Below are positions 7,622 through 16,226 of a stretch of 64,000 nt of DNA, in pieces. A program made the translations under genes and the position numbers. The DNA is taken from contig JAMHWD010000013.1 in assembly GCA_035911135.1 (NCBI GenBank), positions 1-64,000 on the forward strand, in the 5' to 3' direction. The notes under the pieces are model-generated. The model did not search any database. It was given only the letters and a program-made list of their open reading frames with translations, and had not been told where the DNA came from. Every line of letters begins with the position of its first letter. Within the stretch, counting starts at the first letter, position 1. The DNA comes from JAMHWD01 sp035911135 (GTDB lineage Bacteria > Pseudomonadota > Alphaproteobacteria > Micavibrionales > Micavibrionaceae).

Positions 7622-9850
7622 ATGAATAATCCTGCCGCTGCTATGAATACTGCCCCCCCTTATATCGCAAGCCTCAACCCGCAGCAGGCGCAAGCTGCCC
7701 TGACGCTGGATGGGGCCGTGCTGGTTCTGGCCGGTGCGGGGACAGGAAAAACCCGTGTGCTGACCACGCGCCTTGCCCATCTGCTGCGTTCCGGCAAGGC
7801 GTACCCATCACAAATTCTGGCTGTTACCTTTACCAATAAAGCCGCCGCAGAAATGCGCGAGCGCGTGTCGCATCTGCTGGATGGCCAGCCTGTGGAAGGG
7901 TGGTGGCTGGGCACATTTCACGCGCTGGCCGCGCGGCAGCTCCGCCGCCATGCTGATCTGGCGGGGCTTACTTCCAACTTCACGATCCTTGATCCCGATG
8001 ATCAGGTTCGCCTGATGAAACAGATCATGGAATCAGGGGGCATTGATCAGAAAAAATATCCGGCCAAAAGCCTGATTGACCAGATTGACCGCTGGAAAGA
8101 CAAGGCGCTTACCCCGGCGCAAATTACAGCCGAGGATGCGGGCGATCTGGCGGGCGGCAAGATGCCCTTGCTCTATCGCCTGTATCAGGAGCGCCTGCGG
8201 TCGTTAAACGCCTGCGATTTTGGCGATCTGCTTTTGCACATGATCACGATTTTGCGCGATCCCAAGAACGCCGAAGTTCTGGCCGATTATCACCGCCGTT
8301 TTCACTATATCATGGTGGATGAATATCAGGATACAAACGTGGCGCAGTATTTATGGCTGCGGTTGCTGGCGCAGGGATCGGGCAATATATGCTGCGTCGG
8401 GGACGATGATCAGTCGATCTATGGCTGGCGCGGGGCCGAGGTCGGCAATATCCTGAAATTTGAAAAAGACTTCCCCGGCGCGGTGATTATCCGGCTGGAG
8501 CAGAATTACCGATCCACCAATAATATCCTTTCCGCCGCGGGCGGGGTGATATCGCACAATGAGGGGCGATTGGGAAAAACGCTTTGGTCCGAAGCCGGAG
8601 CGGGAGAGCCCGTTCATATCCACGGACTGTATGACGGGCAATCCGAAGCCAGATGGGTTGGCGAGGAAATCGAACAATTACAGCGCGCGCGCAATGGCGC
8701 GGCAGGCATTCCCTTAAACCAGATTGCCGTATTGGTGCGGGCCGGATTCCAGACCCGTGAATTCGAGGAGCGCTTTATCCAATTGGGCCTGTCCTACAAG
8801 GTGATCGGCGGGATGCGATTTTATGAGCGTCAGGAAATCCGGGATGCGCTGGCCTATCTTCGCATCATTTCCCAAAGCGCCGATGATCTGGCGCTGGAGC
8901 GCATCATCAATACCCCCAAGCGCGGCATTGGCGATTCCACGATCAGTACGCTTTATGCCTATGCCAGAGCGCGCGGCATATCCTTGAATGATTCCATTTT
9001 GGATATTACCCAGACCGATGAGCTTAAGCCCAAGGTCAAATCCACCTTGATGAAATTCATGGATGATTTGACCCGCTGGCGCGGGCTGATCAGCACGATG
9101 AATCATCCGGAGCTGGCGGCATTGGTGTTGGAGGAATCAGGCTATATCGAGATGTGGAAGCTGGATAAAACCCCGGAGGCGCCGGGGCGATTGGATAATT
9201 TGAAAGAACTGGTATCGGGCATGAGCGATTATGAGAGCCTGCCCGCATTTTTGGAGCATGTTGCGCTGGTCATGGAAAATCAGGACAACGCGCAAGGCGC
9301 CCATATCAGCATCATGACATTGCACGGCGCAAAAGGTCTTGAATTCGATGCGGTCTTCCTGCCCGGATGGGAGGAAGGATTATTCCCGTCCCAGCGTTCC
9401 ATGGATGAGAATGGATTAAAGGGATTGGAAGAAGAGCGCCGCCTGGCCTATGTCGGCATCACCCGCGCAAGGAAACGCGCCTATATTTCCCATGCCGCCA
9501 GCCGGCGCATGTATGGCAACTGGATCAATTCCATTCCATCCCGTTTTGTTGATGAGATCCCATCAGCCCATGCCGTGACCAGCGCCGATGCCGGACTTTA
9601 TGGGGCCGGGCGATCCAGCCATTGGGATTCCAGCGGCATCCGCCCGCAAACCCCCGCCCCCATGGCATCTGCCATACAGGGGCAAAAGACGCGCACCGCC
9701 GATGGTCTTGTCTTTGAACGCGGCGAACGTATTTTCCATGAAAAATTCGGTTACGGCAAAATCATCCATATCGACGGGCACAAGCTGGATATCGCGTTTG
9801 AGAAATCAGGGCAAAAGCGCGTGCTGGATAGCTTTGTGCAAAAAGCCTAA
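7622..9850 (+). CDS. UvrD/Rep/PcrA-type ATP-dependent DNA helicase
   Basis: A superfamily 1A helicase of about 742 residues. All motifs are visible: LNPQQAQA (Q motif), AGAGTGKT (Walker A), MVDEYQDTN (Walker B), GDDDQSIYGWRGA (motif III), LEQNYRST (motif IV), TLHGAKGLEFDAVFLPGWEE (motif V) and YVGITRARK (motif VI). The C-terminal 60 residues form a PcrA-like tail with VFHEKFGYGKI-type sequence (here ERIFHEKFGYGKI), which in PcrA and UvrD contacts RNA polymerase. It unwinds 3' to 5' in repair and in clearing of replication blocks. No strong ribosome site precedes the ATG at 7622, and a TTG at 7583 or the ATG at 7643 are alternatives. Confidence 0.93.
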   Translation: MNNPAAAMNTAPPYIASLNPQQAQAALTLDGAVLVLAGAGTGKTRVLTTRLAHLLRSGKAYPSQILAVTFTNKAAAEMRERVSHLLDGQPVEGWWLGTFHALAARQLRRHADLAGLTSNFTILDPDDQVRLMKQIMESGGIDQKKYPAKSLIDQIDRWKDKALTPAQITAEDAGDLAGGKMPLLYRLYQERLRSLNACDFGDLLLHMITILRDPKNAEVLADYHRRFHYIMVDEYQDTNVAQYLWLRLLAQGSGNICCVGDDDQSIYGWRGAEVGNILKFEKDFPGAVIIRLEQNYRSTNNILSAAGGVISHNEGRLGKTLWSEAGAGEPVHIHGLYDGQSEARWVGEEIEQLQRARNGAAGIPLNQIAVLVRAGFQTREFEERFIQLGLSYKVIGGMRFYERQEIRDALAYLRIISQSADDLALERIINTPKRGIGDSTISTLYAYARARGISLNDSILDITQTDELKPKVKSTLMKFMDDLTRWRGLISTMNHPELAALVLEESGYIEMWKLDKTPEAPGRLDNLKELVSGMSDYESLPAFLEHVALVMENQDNAQGAHISIMTLHGAKGLEFDAVFLPGWEEGLFPSQRSMDENGLKGLEEERRLAYVGITRARKRAYISHAASRRMYGNWINSIPSRFVDEIPSAHAVTSADAGLYGAGRSSHWDSSGIRPQTPAPMASAIQGQKTRTADGLVFERGERIFHEKFGYGKIIHIDGHKLDIAFEKSGQKRVLDSFVQKA

Positions 9851-9853
9851 GCC

Positions 9854-10645
9854 TTAGACCGTTTCAAACAATAAATAAGAAAGGCTGGCCGGGCCGAATT
9901 TTTCCAGATCGCCGCGCGCCGACTGGGCCTTGCGCTCGTCATTGATCTTACGCAAAAACAAGCCCGGATTACGCACCATTGGCAAGGACTCAACAAAATG
10001 GGCCGCCTGATGACGGATGACCCGCGCCGCATCCGCAGAATTAAGAGCAATCCGGTCAGCCAGATCGCCAATGCGCGTTTCAATGGCCGGCAGGGAAGAA
10101 GAGGAGCGCGTATCTTTCATATAGGGCCGGATCATCCAGTGCTTGAAAGCGCCCAGAGTCTCGCCCATATCCCATGTAATCTTATATTCGGCCGGTTCGA
10201 AGGCAGGGCGCGAAAGAAACTGACGCCGGATGTTATCCAGTTCCCGGTTCAGCCGGCGCGCGTCTTTGGCGCGGCGGTTCATGAAATCATACGAAGCCGG
10301 CGTTGTACCGATGAACTGAGCATTTAAAAAACCCGGCCGCTCGAAACAGGCATCTTCAATGCGAAAGAGACCCCGCTGGCCCGTTGCAGTTTCTGTGGCA
10401 CGAAGATTATGAAGCGTTTCAATATACGGGAATTCATAATCACCAATGACAGGGTTATCACTCACCTTCCTGAGTCCATAACCTTGAACAAAAAACTCCG
10501 AAATACTGGCCTCCAGCGCGGCGGCAACATCATCAACAGCGCGGTATTTAAAATCATCCAGATATTCTTCGGGCACGCGCGGCTGTGAGCGCGAGGCATT
10601 ATGCCAGCGTGTTTTAAGCTCAAGGATATTATCTTTTGTTTTCAT
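9854..10645 (-). CDS. Hypothetical protein
   Basis: The protein has 263 residues with no signal peptide and no family I recognise. It is soluble and rich in Arg, with likely helices around ASYDFMNRRAKDARRLNREL (about residues 135-155) and in the C-terminal half. The start was set at the ATG at 10645, and longer upstream in-frame codons look non-coding. It converges with the helicase gene, the stops being four bases apart. No neighbour hints at a role. Confidence 0.6.
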   Translation of the reverse strand: MKTKDNILELKTRWHNASRSQPRVPEEYLDDFKYRAVDDVAAALEASISEFFVQGYGLRKVSDNPVIGDYEFPYIETLHNLRATETATGQRGLFRIEDACFERPGFLNAQFIGTTPASYDFMNRRAKDARRLNRELDNIRRQFLSRPAFEPAEYKITWDMGETLGAFKHWMIRPYMKDTRSSSSLPAIETRIGDLADRIALNSADAARVIRHQAAHFVESLPMVRNPGLFLRKINDERKAQSARGDLEKFGPASLSYLLFETV

Positions 10646-10770
10646 ATTATTGAGGCAACCCTGTTCGCCATGCTTTTTATAAATATTATGACTTTTATCC
10701 GTAATCAAAACAGCGCCCAATTGCAAAATCTTTCTTGAGAAGCCGACCCGGCTGGCATAAATTTCAAGGC

Positions 10771-11724
10771 ATGAAACAAAACCCTACAGCCTGTGTTTTC
10801 GGAGGCAGCGGCTTTATCGGCCGCCGCATCGTCCGCGCCTTGGCCGCGCAAGGATACCGCGTCAAAGTTGCCACGCGCATCCCCGAGCAAGCCTATGACC
10901 TCAAGCCCGCCGGCATTATCGGCCAGATCGTGCCTGTATTATGCCGGTATGATGACCCGGAGAGCCTGCATAATCTTGTTCGTGGCTGTGAGATGGTTGT
11001 GAATTGCGTTGGCATCTTGCGCCAGCGCCGCCGCAATTCCTTTGCCCGCATCCATACCGATTTGCCCGCCGCCATTGCCAAGGCTTGCGCCAATACCGGC
11101 GTTAAGCGCCTTGTGCATATATCGGCGCTGGCCGCGGACCGGGGTCATTCAAAATACGCCAAAAGCAAGCTGGAAGGCGAAAAGGCCGTTCTGGCCAACT
11201 TCCCGCGCGCCATCATCCTGCGCCCCTCCGTGGTATTTGGTGATGATGATAATTTCTTCAATATGTTTGCAAGGCTGGCGCAGATCCTGCCCTGCCTGCC
11301 GTTATTCGGCGGCGGCCATACAAAATTCCAGCCTGTTTATGTGGGCGATGTCGCCGAAGCCGCCATTCATGCCCTGCAAGGGCCGGCAGCATTTGAGGGC
11401 AAAATATTCGAGCTGGGCGGGCCTGATACCTTGAGCCTGCGCGAAATATATGAGGTTATCTTTGCCGCCATCAGCAGGCGGCGCTTGATGGTTCCCCTGC
11501 CATGGGGTCTGGCCAAGACGCAAGCCTATTTTATCGCCATGACGCCCGCGCCCCTGATTACCCCGGATCAGGTTGAATCGCTGAAAACCGATAATGTTGT
11601 CAGCCCCGGCATGCCGGGATTGGCGGAAATGGGCATTCATGCCAAGTCCTTGAAAACCATTGTGCCGGCCTATCTGGCGCGGCACCGCAAGGGCAGGCGC
11701 TTCGCCGACAAAAAAGCGGCCTAA
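10771..11724 (+). CDS. NAD(P)-binding epimerase-like protein, NDUFA9 family
   Basis: The 317-residue protein opens with a Rossmann GGSGFIGRRIVRAL motif, followed by VNCVGILRQ, an SALAAD strand end and a YAKSKLEGE helix. These are typical of atypical short-chain reductases related to complex I subunit NDUFA9. Alphaproteobacterial members are thought to bind NAD(P)H and quinone-linked cofactors or to support complex I, but the exact reaction is not established. AAGG lies just before the ATG. It is followed by surA after 96 bp. Confidence 0.85.
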   Translation: MKQNPTACVFGGSGFIGRRIVRALAAQGYRVKVATRIPEQAYDLKPAGIIGQIVPVLCRYDDPESLHNLVRGCEMVVNCVGILRQRRRNSFARIHTDLPAAIAKACANTGVKRLVHISALAADRGHSKYAKSKLEGEKAVLANFPRAIILRPSVVFGDDDNFFNMFARLAQILPCLPLFGGGHTKFQPVYVGDVAEAAIHALQGPAAFEGKIFELGGPDTLSLREIYEVIFAAISRRRLMVPLPWGLAKTQAYFIAMTPAPLITPDQVESLKTDNVVSPGMPGLAEMGIHAKSLKTIVPAYLARHRKGRRFADKKAA

Positions 11725-11820
11725 AGCCGGTAGAATTTACTAATGAATTTGCAAATCGCCAAAGGGCACGCTAAAACGAAGCGTATCAAGGCCTGGAGAG
11801 AATTTTTAAGGATGATATTC

Positions 11821-12771
11821 ATGCGCAGAAAATTTAAATTGTATATGGCCCTGATGGTGATGGCAGTGGCGCAAGCCCCCCTGCAGACGCAGGCCGCCAG
11901 CGGCGAAACCATTGCCGTGATTGTCAATCAAGAAGCCATATCCGCATCCGACGTGCGCGACCGCATGGAGCTGATTATCAAATCATCGGGCCTGCAGGGC
12001 GCGCCAGACATCCAAGAAAAAATCAAACCGCAAATCATCAACAGCCTGATCGAAGAGCAGATAAAAATACAAGAAGCCAAGGCACAGGATATTTCAATCA
12101 CTGATGCCGAAATTGCAGAAGGCGTCGCGCAGATCGCAAAGCAGAACAACATCCCCCCTGATAAATTCAAAGAGATGCTGGCCCGCAGCGGCGTTAACAT
12201 CAACACCATGCACAACCAGATCCGCGCCCAGATCGGATGGTCCAAGGTTGTACAAAAAGTCCTGTTTCCCAAAATCAATATCAGCGATGTCGATGTGGAA
12301 GATGCCACAGCCCGCATGAAAGGCAATCTGGGGCGCACTGAATATTTGCTGGCTGAAATTTATCTGCCCTTTGAAAATCCGTCCCAAGCCGATGAGGCTG
12401 GCAGTTTTGCCCGAAAGCTGGTCGCCGAGATGCAATCCGGCAAGGCGCCGTTTTTTAAAGTTGCCCAGCAATTCTCAAAATCCGCCGGCGCAGCCAATGG
12501 CGGCGATATGGGATGGGTTCAGGAAGGCAATCTGGATCCCGCGATTGAGCAAGCCTTGCAAGGCATGGAGAAAAGCAAGCTGAGCGATGCCATCCGCACA
12601 GCCACCGGTTATCACATATTATTCCTGCGCGACAAGCGCAGCATCACTGAAGCCACCATGCCGACCGTACAGGAGATCCGCAATACTATCGGCATGGAGC
12701 GATTAGAGCGCATGCAGCGCCGTTATTACATGGATCTGAAATCCCGCGCCTTCATCGAGAGCCGTGTCTGA
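11821..12771 (+). CDS. surA: SurA-like periplasmic peptidyl-prolyl isomerase/chaperone
   Basis: The 316-residue protein has an N-terminal signal peptide ending QTQAAS. A SurA N-terminal helical domain follows (VNQEAISASDVRDRM, then INSLIEEQIKIQEAK). After it comes a single parvulin-type PPIase domain with FSKSAGAANGGDMGWVQEG and GYHILFLRDKR. SurA escorts outer-membrane proteins through the periplasm. Start 11821 is chosen because AAGGATG sits 8 bp before it. The stop overlaps the GTG start of rsmA by eight bases, so translation is probably coupled. The pdxA gene often found between these two is absent here. Confidence 0.85.
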   Translation: MRRKFKLYMALMVMAVAQAPLQTQAASGETIAVIVNQEAISASDVRDRMELIIKSSGLQGAPDIQEKIKPQIINSLIEEQIKIQEAKAQDISITDAEIAEGVAQIAKQNNIPPDKFKEMLARSGVNINTMHNQIRAQIGWSKVVQKVLFPKINISDVDVEDATARMKGNLGRTEYLLAEIYLPFENPSQADEAGSFARKLVAEMQSGKAPFFKVAQQFSKSAGAANGGDMGWVQEGNLDPAIEQALQGMEKSKLSDAIRTATGYHILFLRDKRSITEATMPTVQEIRNTIGMERLERMQRRYYMDLKSRAFIESRV

Positions 12772-13600
12772 TAGCGCGGCAAGAATCGAAAATCTTCCCC
12801 CTTTGCGCGAAATTATCGCCGCGCATGGGCTGCGCGCCGAAAAATCGCTGGGGCAGAATTTTTTACTCGATTCCAATATCACCGATAAAATTGCCCGGTT
12901 GCCCGGATCACTTGATGGCGTTCATGCCATCGAAATCGGCCCCGGCCCCGGCGGCCTTACCCGCAGTCTGATCAAGGCGGGTGCGGCGAGCGTTACGGCC
13001 GTGGAATTTGATGCCAGAGCCGTCGAGGCGCTGCAATCCCTGCAATCTGCCGCTAAAGGCCAGCTCAACATCATTCATGCGGATGCCCTGAGTATCAATG
13101 CGCTGGAGATTTGCCCCGCCCCCCGCATGATCATCGCCAATCTGCCTTATAATATCGCAACGCCTTTGCTGATTGGCTGGTTGGAACAAATTCGTCAATC
13201 ACCCGGCAATTTTAAGGCCCTGTATCTGATGTTCCAGCGCGAGGTCGCCGACCGGATCACAGCCGGGCCATCCACCAAGGCTTATGGACGGTTATCCGTC
13301 ATTGCCCAATGGCTGTGTGATGTTTCCCGCGTTTATGACCTGCCGCCCTCGGCCTTTACGCCGCCGCCCAAGGTCAGTTCCGCGATTGTAAAGTTCACGC
13401 CTAAAGCCCTGCAAGGCGATCAGCCGGCATTTGAAACCATTGAAAAAATCACCGCCGCCGCGTTCGGCCAGCGCCGCAAGATGATCCGCTCAAGCCTTGG
13501 CGATTACAAGGATGCCTTGATGCAGACGGGCCTTGATGAAACATTACGTGCGGAAAATTTGCGCGTGGATGATTTTGTGCGGCTGGCGCAGAATATTTAA
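12764..13600 (+). CDS. rsmA: 16S rRNA (adenine1518/1519-N6)-dimethyltransferase RsmA
   Basis: This 278-residue enzyme shows the KsgA hallmarks: SLGQNFLLD near residue 25, the SAM-binding loop EIGPGPGGLTRSL, VEFDARAV, and the catalytic IIANLPYNI motif (N-L-P-Y). The C-terminal substrate domain contains FTPPPKVSSAIV and FGQRRKMIRSSL. It dimethylates two adjacent adenosines near the 3' end of 16S rRNA during small-subunit maturation. The GTG start lies inside the last codons of surA. Confidence 0.96.
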   Translation: MSDSAARIENLPPLREIIAAHGLRAEKSLGQNFLLDSNITDKIARLPGSLDGVHAIEIGPGPGGLTRSLIKAGAASVTAVEFDARAVEALQSLQSAAKGQLNIIHADALSINALEICPAPRMIIANLPYNIATPLLIGWLEQIRQSPGNFKALYLMFQREVADRITAGPSTKAYGRLSVIAQWLCDVSRVYDLPPSAFTPPPKVSSAIVKFTPKALQGDQPAFETIEKITAAAFGQRRKMIRSSLGDYKDALMQTGLDETLRAENLRVDDFVRLAQNI

Positions 13601-13603
13601 AAA

Positions 13604-14272
13604 TTACATGCCGTCTTTGAGGCTACGCACGAAGGCCGATAGCCCCTCGATCCGCGTACGCTTCAAGCGTTCGGCATCCAGTATCAATTGTGCCTTGCGG
13701 ATGGCTTCGTGAATGTCGTGATTAACAATAACGTAATCATATTCGGAATAATGCGACATTTCATTGGCGGCCTTAGACATGCGCCCCCTTATATCCTCAT
13801 CCGTTTCCTGCGTATCCCGCGAACGGTTACGCAGGCGTTTTTCAAGATCACCGCGTGAGGGCGGCAGAATAAAGACGGTTACCAGATCTTCGCGCGCGAT
13901 CTCGGATAATTGCTGGGTGCCTTGCCAGTCTATATCAAACAAGACATCCTTGCCCGAGGCCAGAGCCGCCTCGACAGGGCCGCGCGGCGTGCCGTAATAA
14001 TTTTCAAACACCTTGGCATGTTCCAGCATTTCCCCGCTATCGACCATATTGCGAAATTCATCAAGGCCGACAAAATAATAGTCCTGGGTATGGACCTCTC
14101 CCGCGCGGCGGGGGCGCGTGGTGGCGGAAACGGAGATCATAACATCCGGATTGTTTTTAAGGAGCGCACGCGTGATCGTCGTCTTGCCAGCGCCGGATGG
14201 CGATGACATCACATACATAAGACCGCGGCGATTGAGTTCCTGCACTGTTTTGAAAATCCTTTTTCCTCGCAT
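13604..14272 (-). CDS. gmk: Guanylate kinase
   Basis: The 222-residue protein carries the P-loop SSPSGAGKTT, the GMP-binding SATTRPRRAGE segment, and the DYYFVGLDEF and HAKVFENYYGTPRG motifs. The lid has the DIDWQGTQQL stretch. It phosphorylates GMP to GDP. The N-terminus is about 15 residues longer than usual (a basic stretch before MSSPSG), so an internal ATG could be the true start. It is convergent with rsmA and divergent from the SDR gene. Confidence 0.95.
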   Translation of the reverse strand: MRGKRIFKTVQELNRRGLMYVMSSPSGAGKTTITRALLKNNPDVMISVSATTRPRRAGEVHTQDYYFVGLDEFRNMVDSGEMLEHAKVFENYYGTPRGPVEAALASGKDVLFDIDWQGTQQLSEIAREDLVTVFILPPSRGDLEKRLRNRSRDTQETDEDIRGRMSKAANEMSHYSEYDYVIVNHDIHEAIRKAQLILDAERLKRTRIEGLSAFVRSLKDGM

Positions 14273-14330
14273 TTAAACTAACGCCTGATAAAATGAAGCA
14301 CAATCAAAAATCAAGGAAGGCAGGGCGGCC

Positions 14331-15095
14331 ATGCACATTGTTATTACCGGGGCCTCAAGCGGGATCGGCGCAGCACTGGCCCGTCATTATGCCGCCAAGG
14401 GTTTCGGGCTTTCCCTGTCGGGTCGGGATGAGGGCCGTCTGGCGGATGTTACAAAAACCCTTATTGGGGCGCGGGATATCAATACACGGATCATTGATGT
14501 ACGCGATGCCGAGGCCATGCAAGATTGGTTGATGGAGCGCCAAAGCGCAGCACCCGTTGATCTGGTGATTGCCAATGCCGGTATATCCGCCGGGACAGGC
14601 GGCGACACACAAGGCGAGAACAAAAAGCAAGCCGAGGACATATTTGCCGTAAACTGGCAAGGCGTGCTGAATACCATTCACCCCCTGATTCCGGCCATGA
14701 TCACGCGAGGGGAAGGGCAAATTGCCCTGATGAGCTCGCTGGCCGGGTATCGCGGATGGCCGGGCGCGCCGGCCTATTGTGCCAGCAAGGCGGCCGTCAA
14801 GATTTATGGAGAATCCCTGCGCGGGGCCTTAAAACCGGCCGGCATCAAGGTCAATGTGATTTGCCCCGGCTTTGTGGAATCGGCCATGACGGCCAAAAAT
14901 GATTTCGCCATGCCGTTTAAAATGAGCGCAGAACGCGCAGCCAGCCTTATTGCGCGCGGATTAGAGCAAAACCGGGGCCGCATCAGCTTCCCCTGGCAAA
15001 GCGCCATGATGGCCTATGGTTTTGCTGCGCTGCCAGATAGCTGGTCACAAAGAATCCTGTGCACAATGCCCGCCAAGCAAAGCACTACCAAGTGA
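14331..15095 (+). CDS. Short-chain dehydrogenase/reductase (SDR)
   Basis: The protein has 254 residues. It shows the classical cofactor motif GASSGIGAALARHYA, the NAG motif (VIANAGIS), an active-site serine in MSSLAGYRG, and the YxxxK pair in YCASKAAVKIYGE. VICPGFVES completes the fold. The substrate is unknown. The C-terminal residues around SFPWQSAMMAYG are typical of SDRs related to YbbO and DltE, which may reduce lipid-like ketones. An AAGGAAGG sequence lies about 12 bp before the ATG. Confidence 0.9.
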   Translation: MHIVITGASSGIGAALARHYAAKGFGLSLSGRDEGRLADVTKTLIGARDINTRIIDVRDAEAMQDWLMERQSAAPVDLVIANAGISAGTGGDTQGENKKQAEDIFAVNWQGVLNTIHPLIPAMITRGEGQIALMSSLAGYRGWPGAPAYCASKAAVKIYGESLRGALKPAGIKVNVICPGFVESAMTAKNDFAMPFKMSAERAASLIARGLEQNRGRISFPWQSAMMAYGFAALPDSWSQRILCTMPAKQSTTK

Positions 15096-15126
15096 CGCGG
15101 CAATTGGCCCTAGACTAAAGTGCAAT

Positions 15127-15142
15127 GTTGCTATATAACAAC
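15127..15142. promoter_or_regulatory. Imperfect palindrome upstream of the ArsR-type gene
   Basis: GTTGCTATATAACAAC reads nearly the same on both strands, differing at two symmetric positions. It lies about 90 bp before the ArsR-family start at 15230, in the only intergenic stretch of this gene. ArsR-type repressors usually bind such short AT-rich inverted repeats near their own promoter, so it could be an autoregulatory operator. This is inferred from position and symmetry only. Confidence 0.35.
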
Positions 15143-15229
15143 GATGATTTTTTTTATTTACACAATACGTTAAGCTCGAAAATTATTTCATGAACTTTGT
15201 TCGGGCACATGACTATATTTGAGGTTTTT

Positions 15230-15571
15230 ATGGGTTTCGATTATTCAGACTGCAAGTTAAATACCGAAGAAATTGAGAAAAATGTTGAATCGGCCGCCAA
15301 TCTTCTCAAGGCCCTTTCCAATGAAAAGCGCCTGATGGTTGTCTGTGCCTTGCACAAGGCCGAAAAAAGCGTTGGCGAGATGGAGCAGATCGTAGGATTA
15401 AGCCAATCCGCGCTTTCCCAGCATCTGGCCCGCCTGCGTCGGGATGGCATTGTGCAGACCCGCCGCGCCGCACAAACGATCTATTATTCGATCGCCCACC
15501 CGGCCGCACAAGAATTGCTGCAGTGCCTGCATGATATTTACTGTAGCAAAAGCCCCCGAAATGTAGAATAA
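15230..15571 (+). CDS. ArsR-family transcriptional regulator, SqrR/BigR-like persulfide sensor
   Basis: The 113-residue winged-helix repressor has LLKALSNEKRLMVVCAL, then the recognition helix LSQSALSQHLARLR, and ends with an alpha5 helix containing LLQCLHDIYC. Cysteines lie at 8, 39 and 105. The spacing between Cys39 and Cys105 is 66 residues, the same as between Cys41 and Cys107 of Rhodobacter SqrR, which form a polysulfide bridge. An extra cysteine is at 99. I infer a reactive-sulfur-responsive repressor. GAGG lies 5 bp before this ATG, favoured over upstream ATGs. No sulfide-oxidation gene is adjacent. Confidence 0.8.
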   Translation: MGFDYSDCKLNTEEIEKNVESAANLLKALSNEKRLMVVCALHKAEKSVGEMEQIVGLSQSALSQHLARLRRDGIVQTRRAAQTIYYSIAHPAAQELLQCLHDIYCSKSPRNVE

Positions 15572-15584
15572 AATCACTCTTATC

Positions 15585-16226
15585 ATGAGTGATTCCTATT
15601 TTGCCGCTATCATGGCCCCGCAATCAGTGCGCGATAAATTTGCGCCGCTGGCAGGTGTCATGCCCAAGGACTGGCAAATCAAGAACCCGGATAATTACCA
15701 TTTTTCGCTGGCGTATCTGCAGGATCTGAACGGCCGCCGCCCGTCCGATCTGTCTGATATATTCAAGCGCGCGGCCAATCAATTCCAGAAAGATGCCGAG
15801 CAAGCCTATATTCCGCTGGGCATGGAGGGATTGAGTTATTTCACCAATCACACGCCGCCCGCCAAGGCCAGAAAATGGAAAGATATACCCAAGCACATCC
15901 TCTATGCCCGGCCCAGCCATGATGCGGCCAATGACATGATTACATTGCACAACAAGATTATCAGCCTGCTCCGCAAGCATGGATATCCGTTTGGCCTGAC
16001 GCAAATCAATCCGCATATGACGCTGGCGAAGATTCCGCAAGACCAGACAGATGCCATGGAAGCCTTCGAGCGCAAGCATGGCGTCCTGAAATCCGCAATG
16101 GAGCCTGTACGCAGTTTTGGCCTTTACCGCACCATCCCCGGCGAAACCGCCGAGCAGCTTAGAAAATCTGGCCGCATGGAGCCGCCAAAATACGAATTAA
16201 TTGAGGAATTCGCGCTGGATATCTGA
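15585..16226 (+). CDS. 2H phosphoesterase (2'-5' RNA ligase-like)
   Basis: The 213-residue protein carries two H-x-(S/T) motifs about 100 residues apart, YHFSLAYL near residue 35 and NPHMTLAKI near residue 142, which define the 2H phosphoesterase fold. Family members hydrolyse cyclic phosphodiester RNA ends, acting like ThpR, CPDases or LigT. The specific substrate is not clear. The start overlaps nothing and lies 13 bp after the ArsR-type stop, so the two may be co-transcribed. The stop directly abuts the mltA stop on the other strand. Confidence 0.8.
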   Translation: MSDSYFAAIMAPQSVRDKFAPLAGVMPKDWQIKNPDNYHFSLAYLQDLNGRRPSDLSDIFKRAANQFQKDAEQAYIPLGMEGLSYFTNHTPPAKARKWKDIPKHILYARPSHDAANDMITLHNKIISLLRKHGYPFGLTQINPHMTLAKIPQDQTDAMEAFERKHGVLKSAMEPVRSFGLYRTIPGETAEQLRKSGRMEPPKYELIEEFALDI

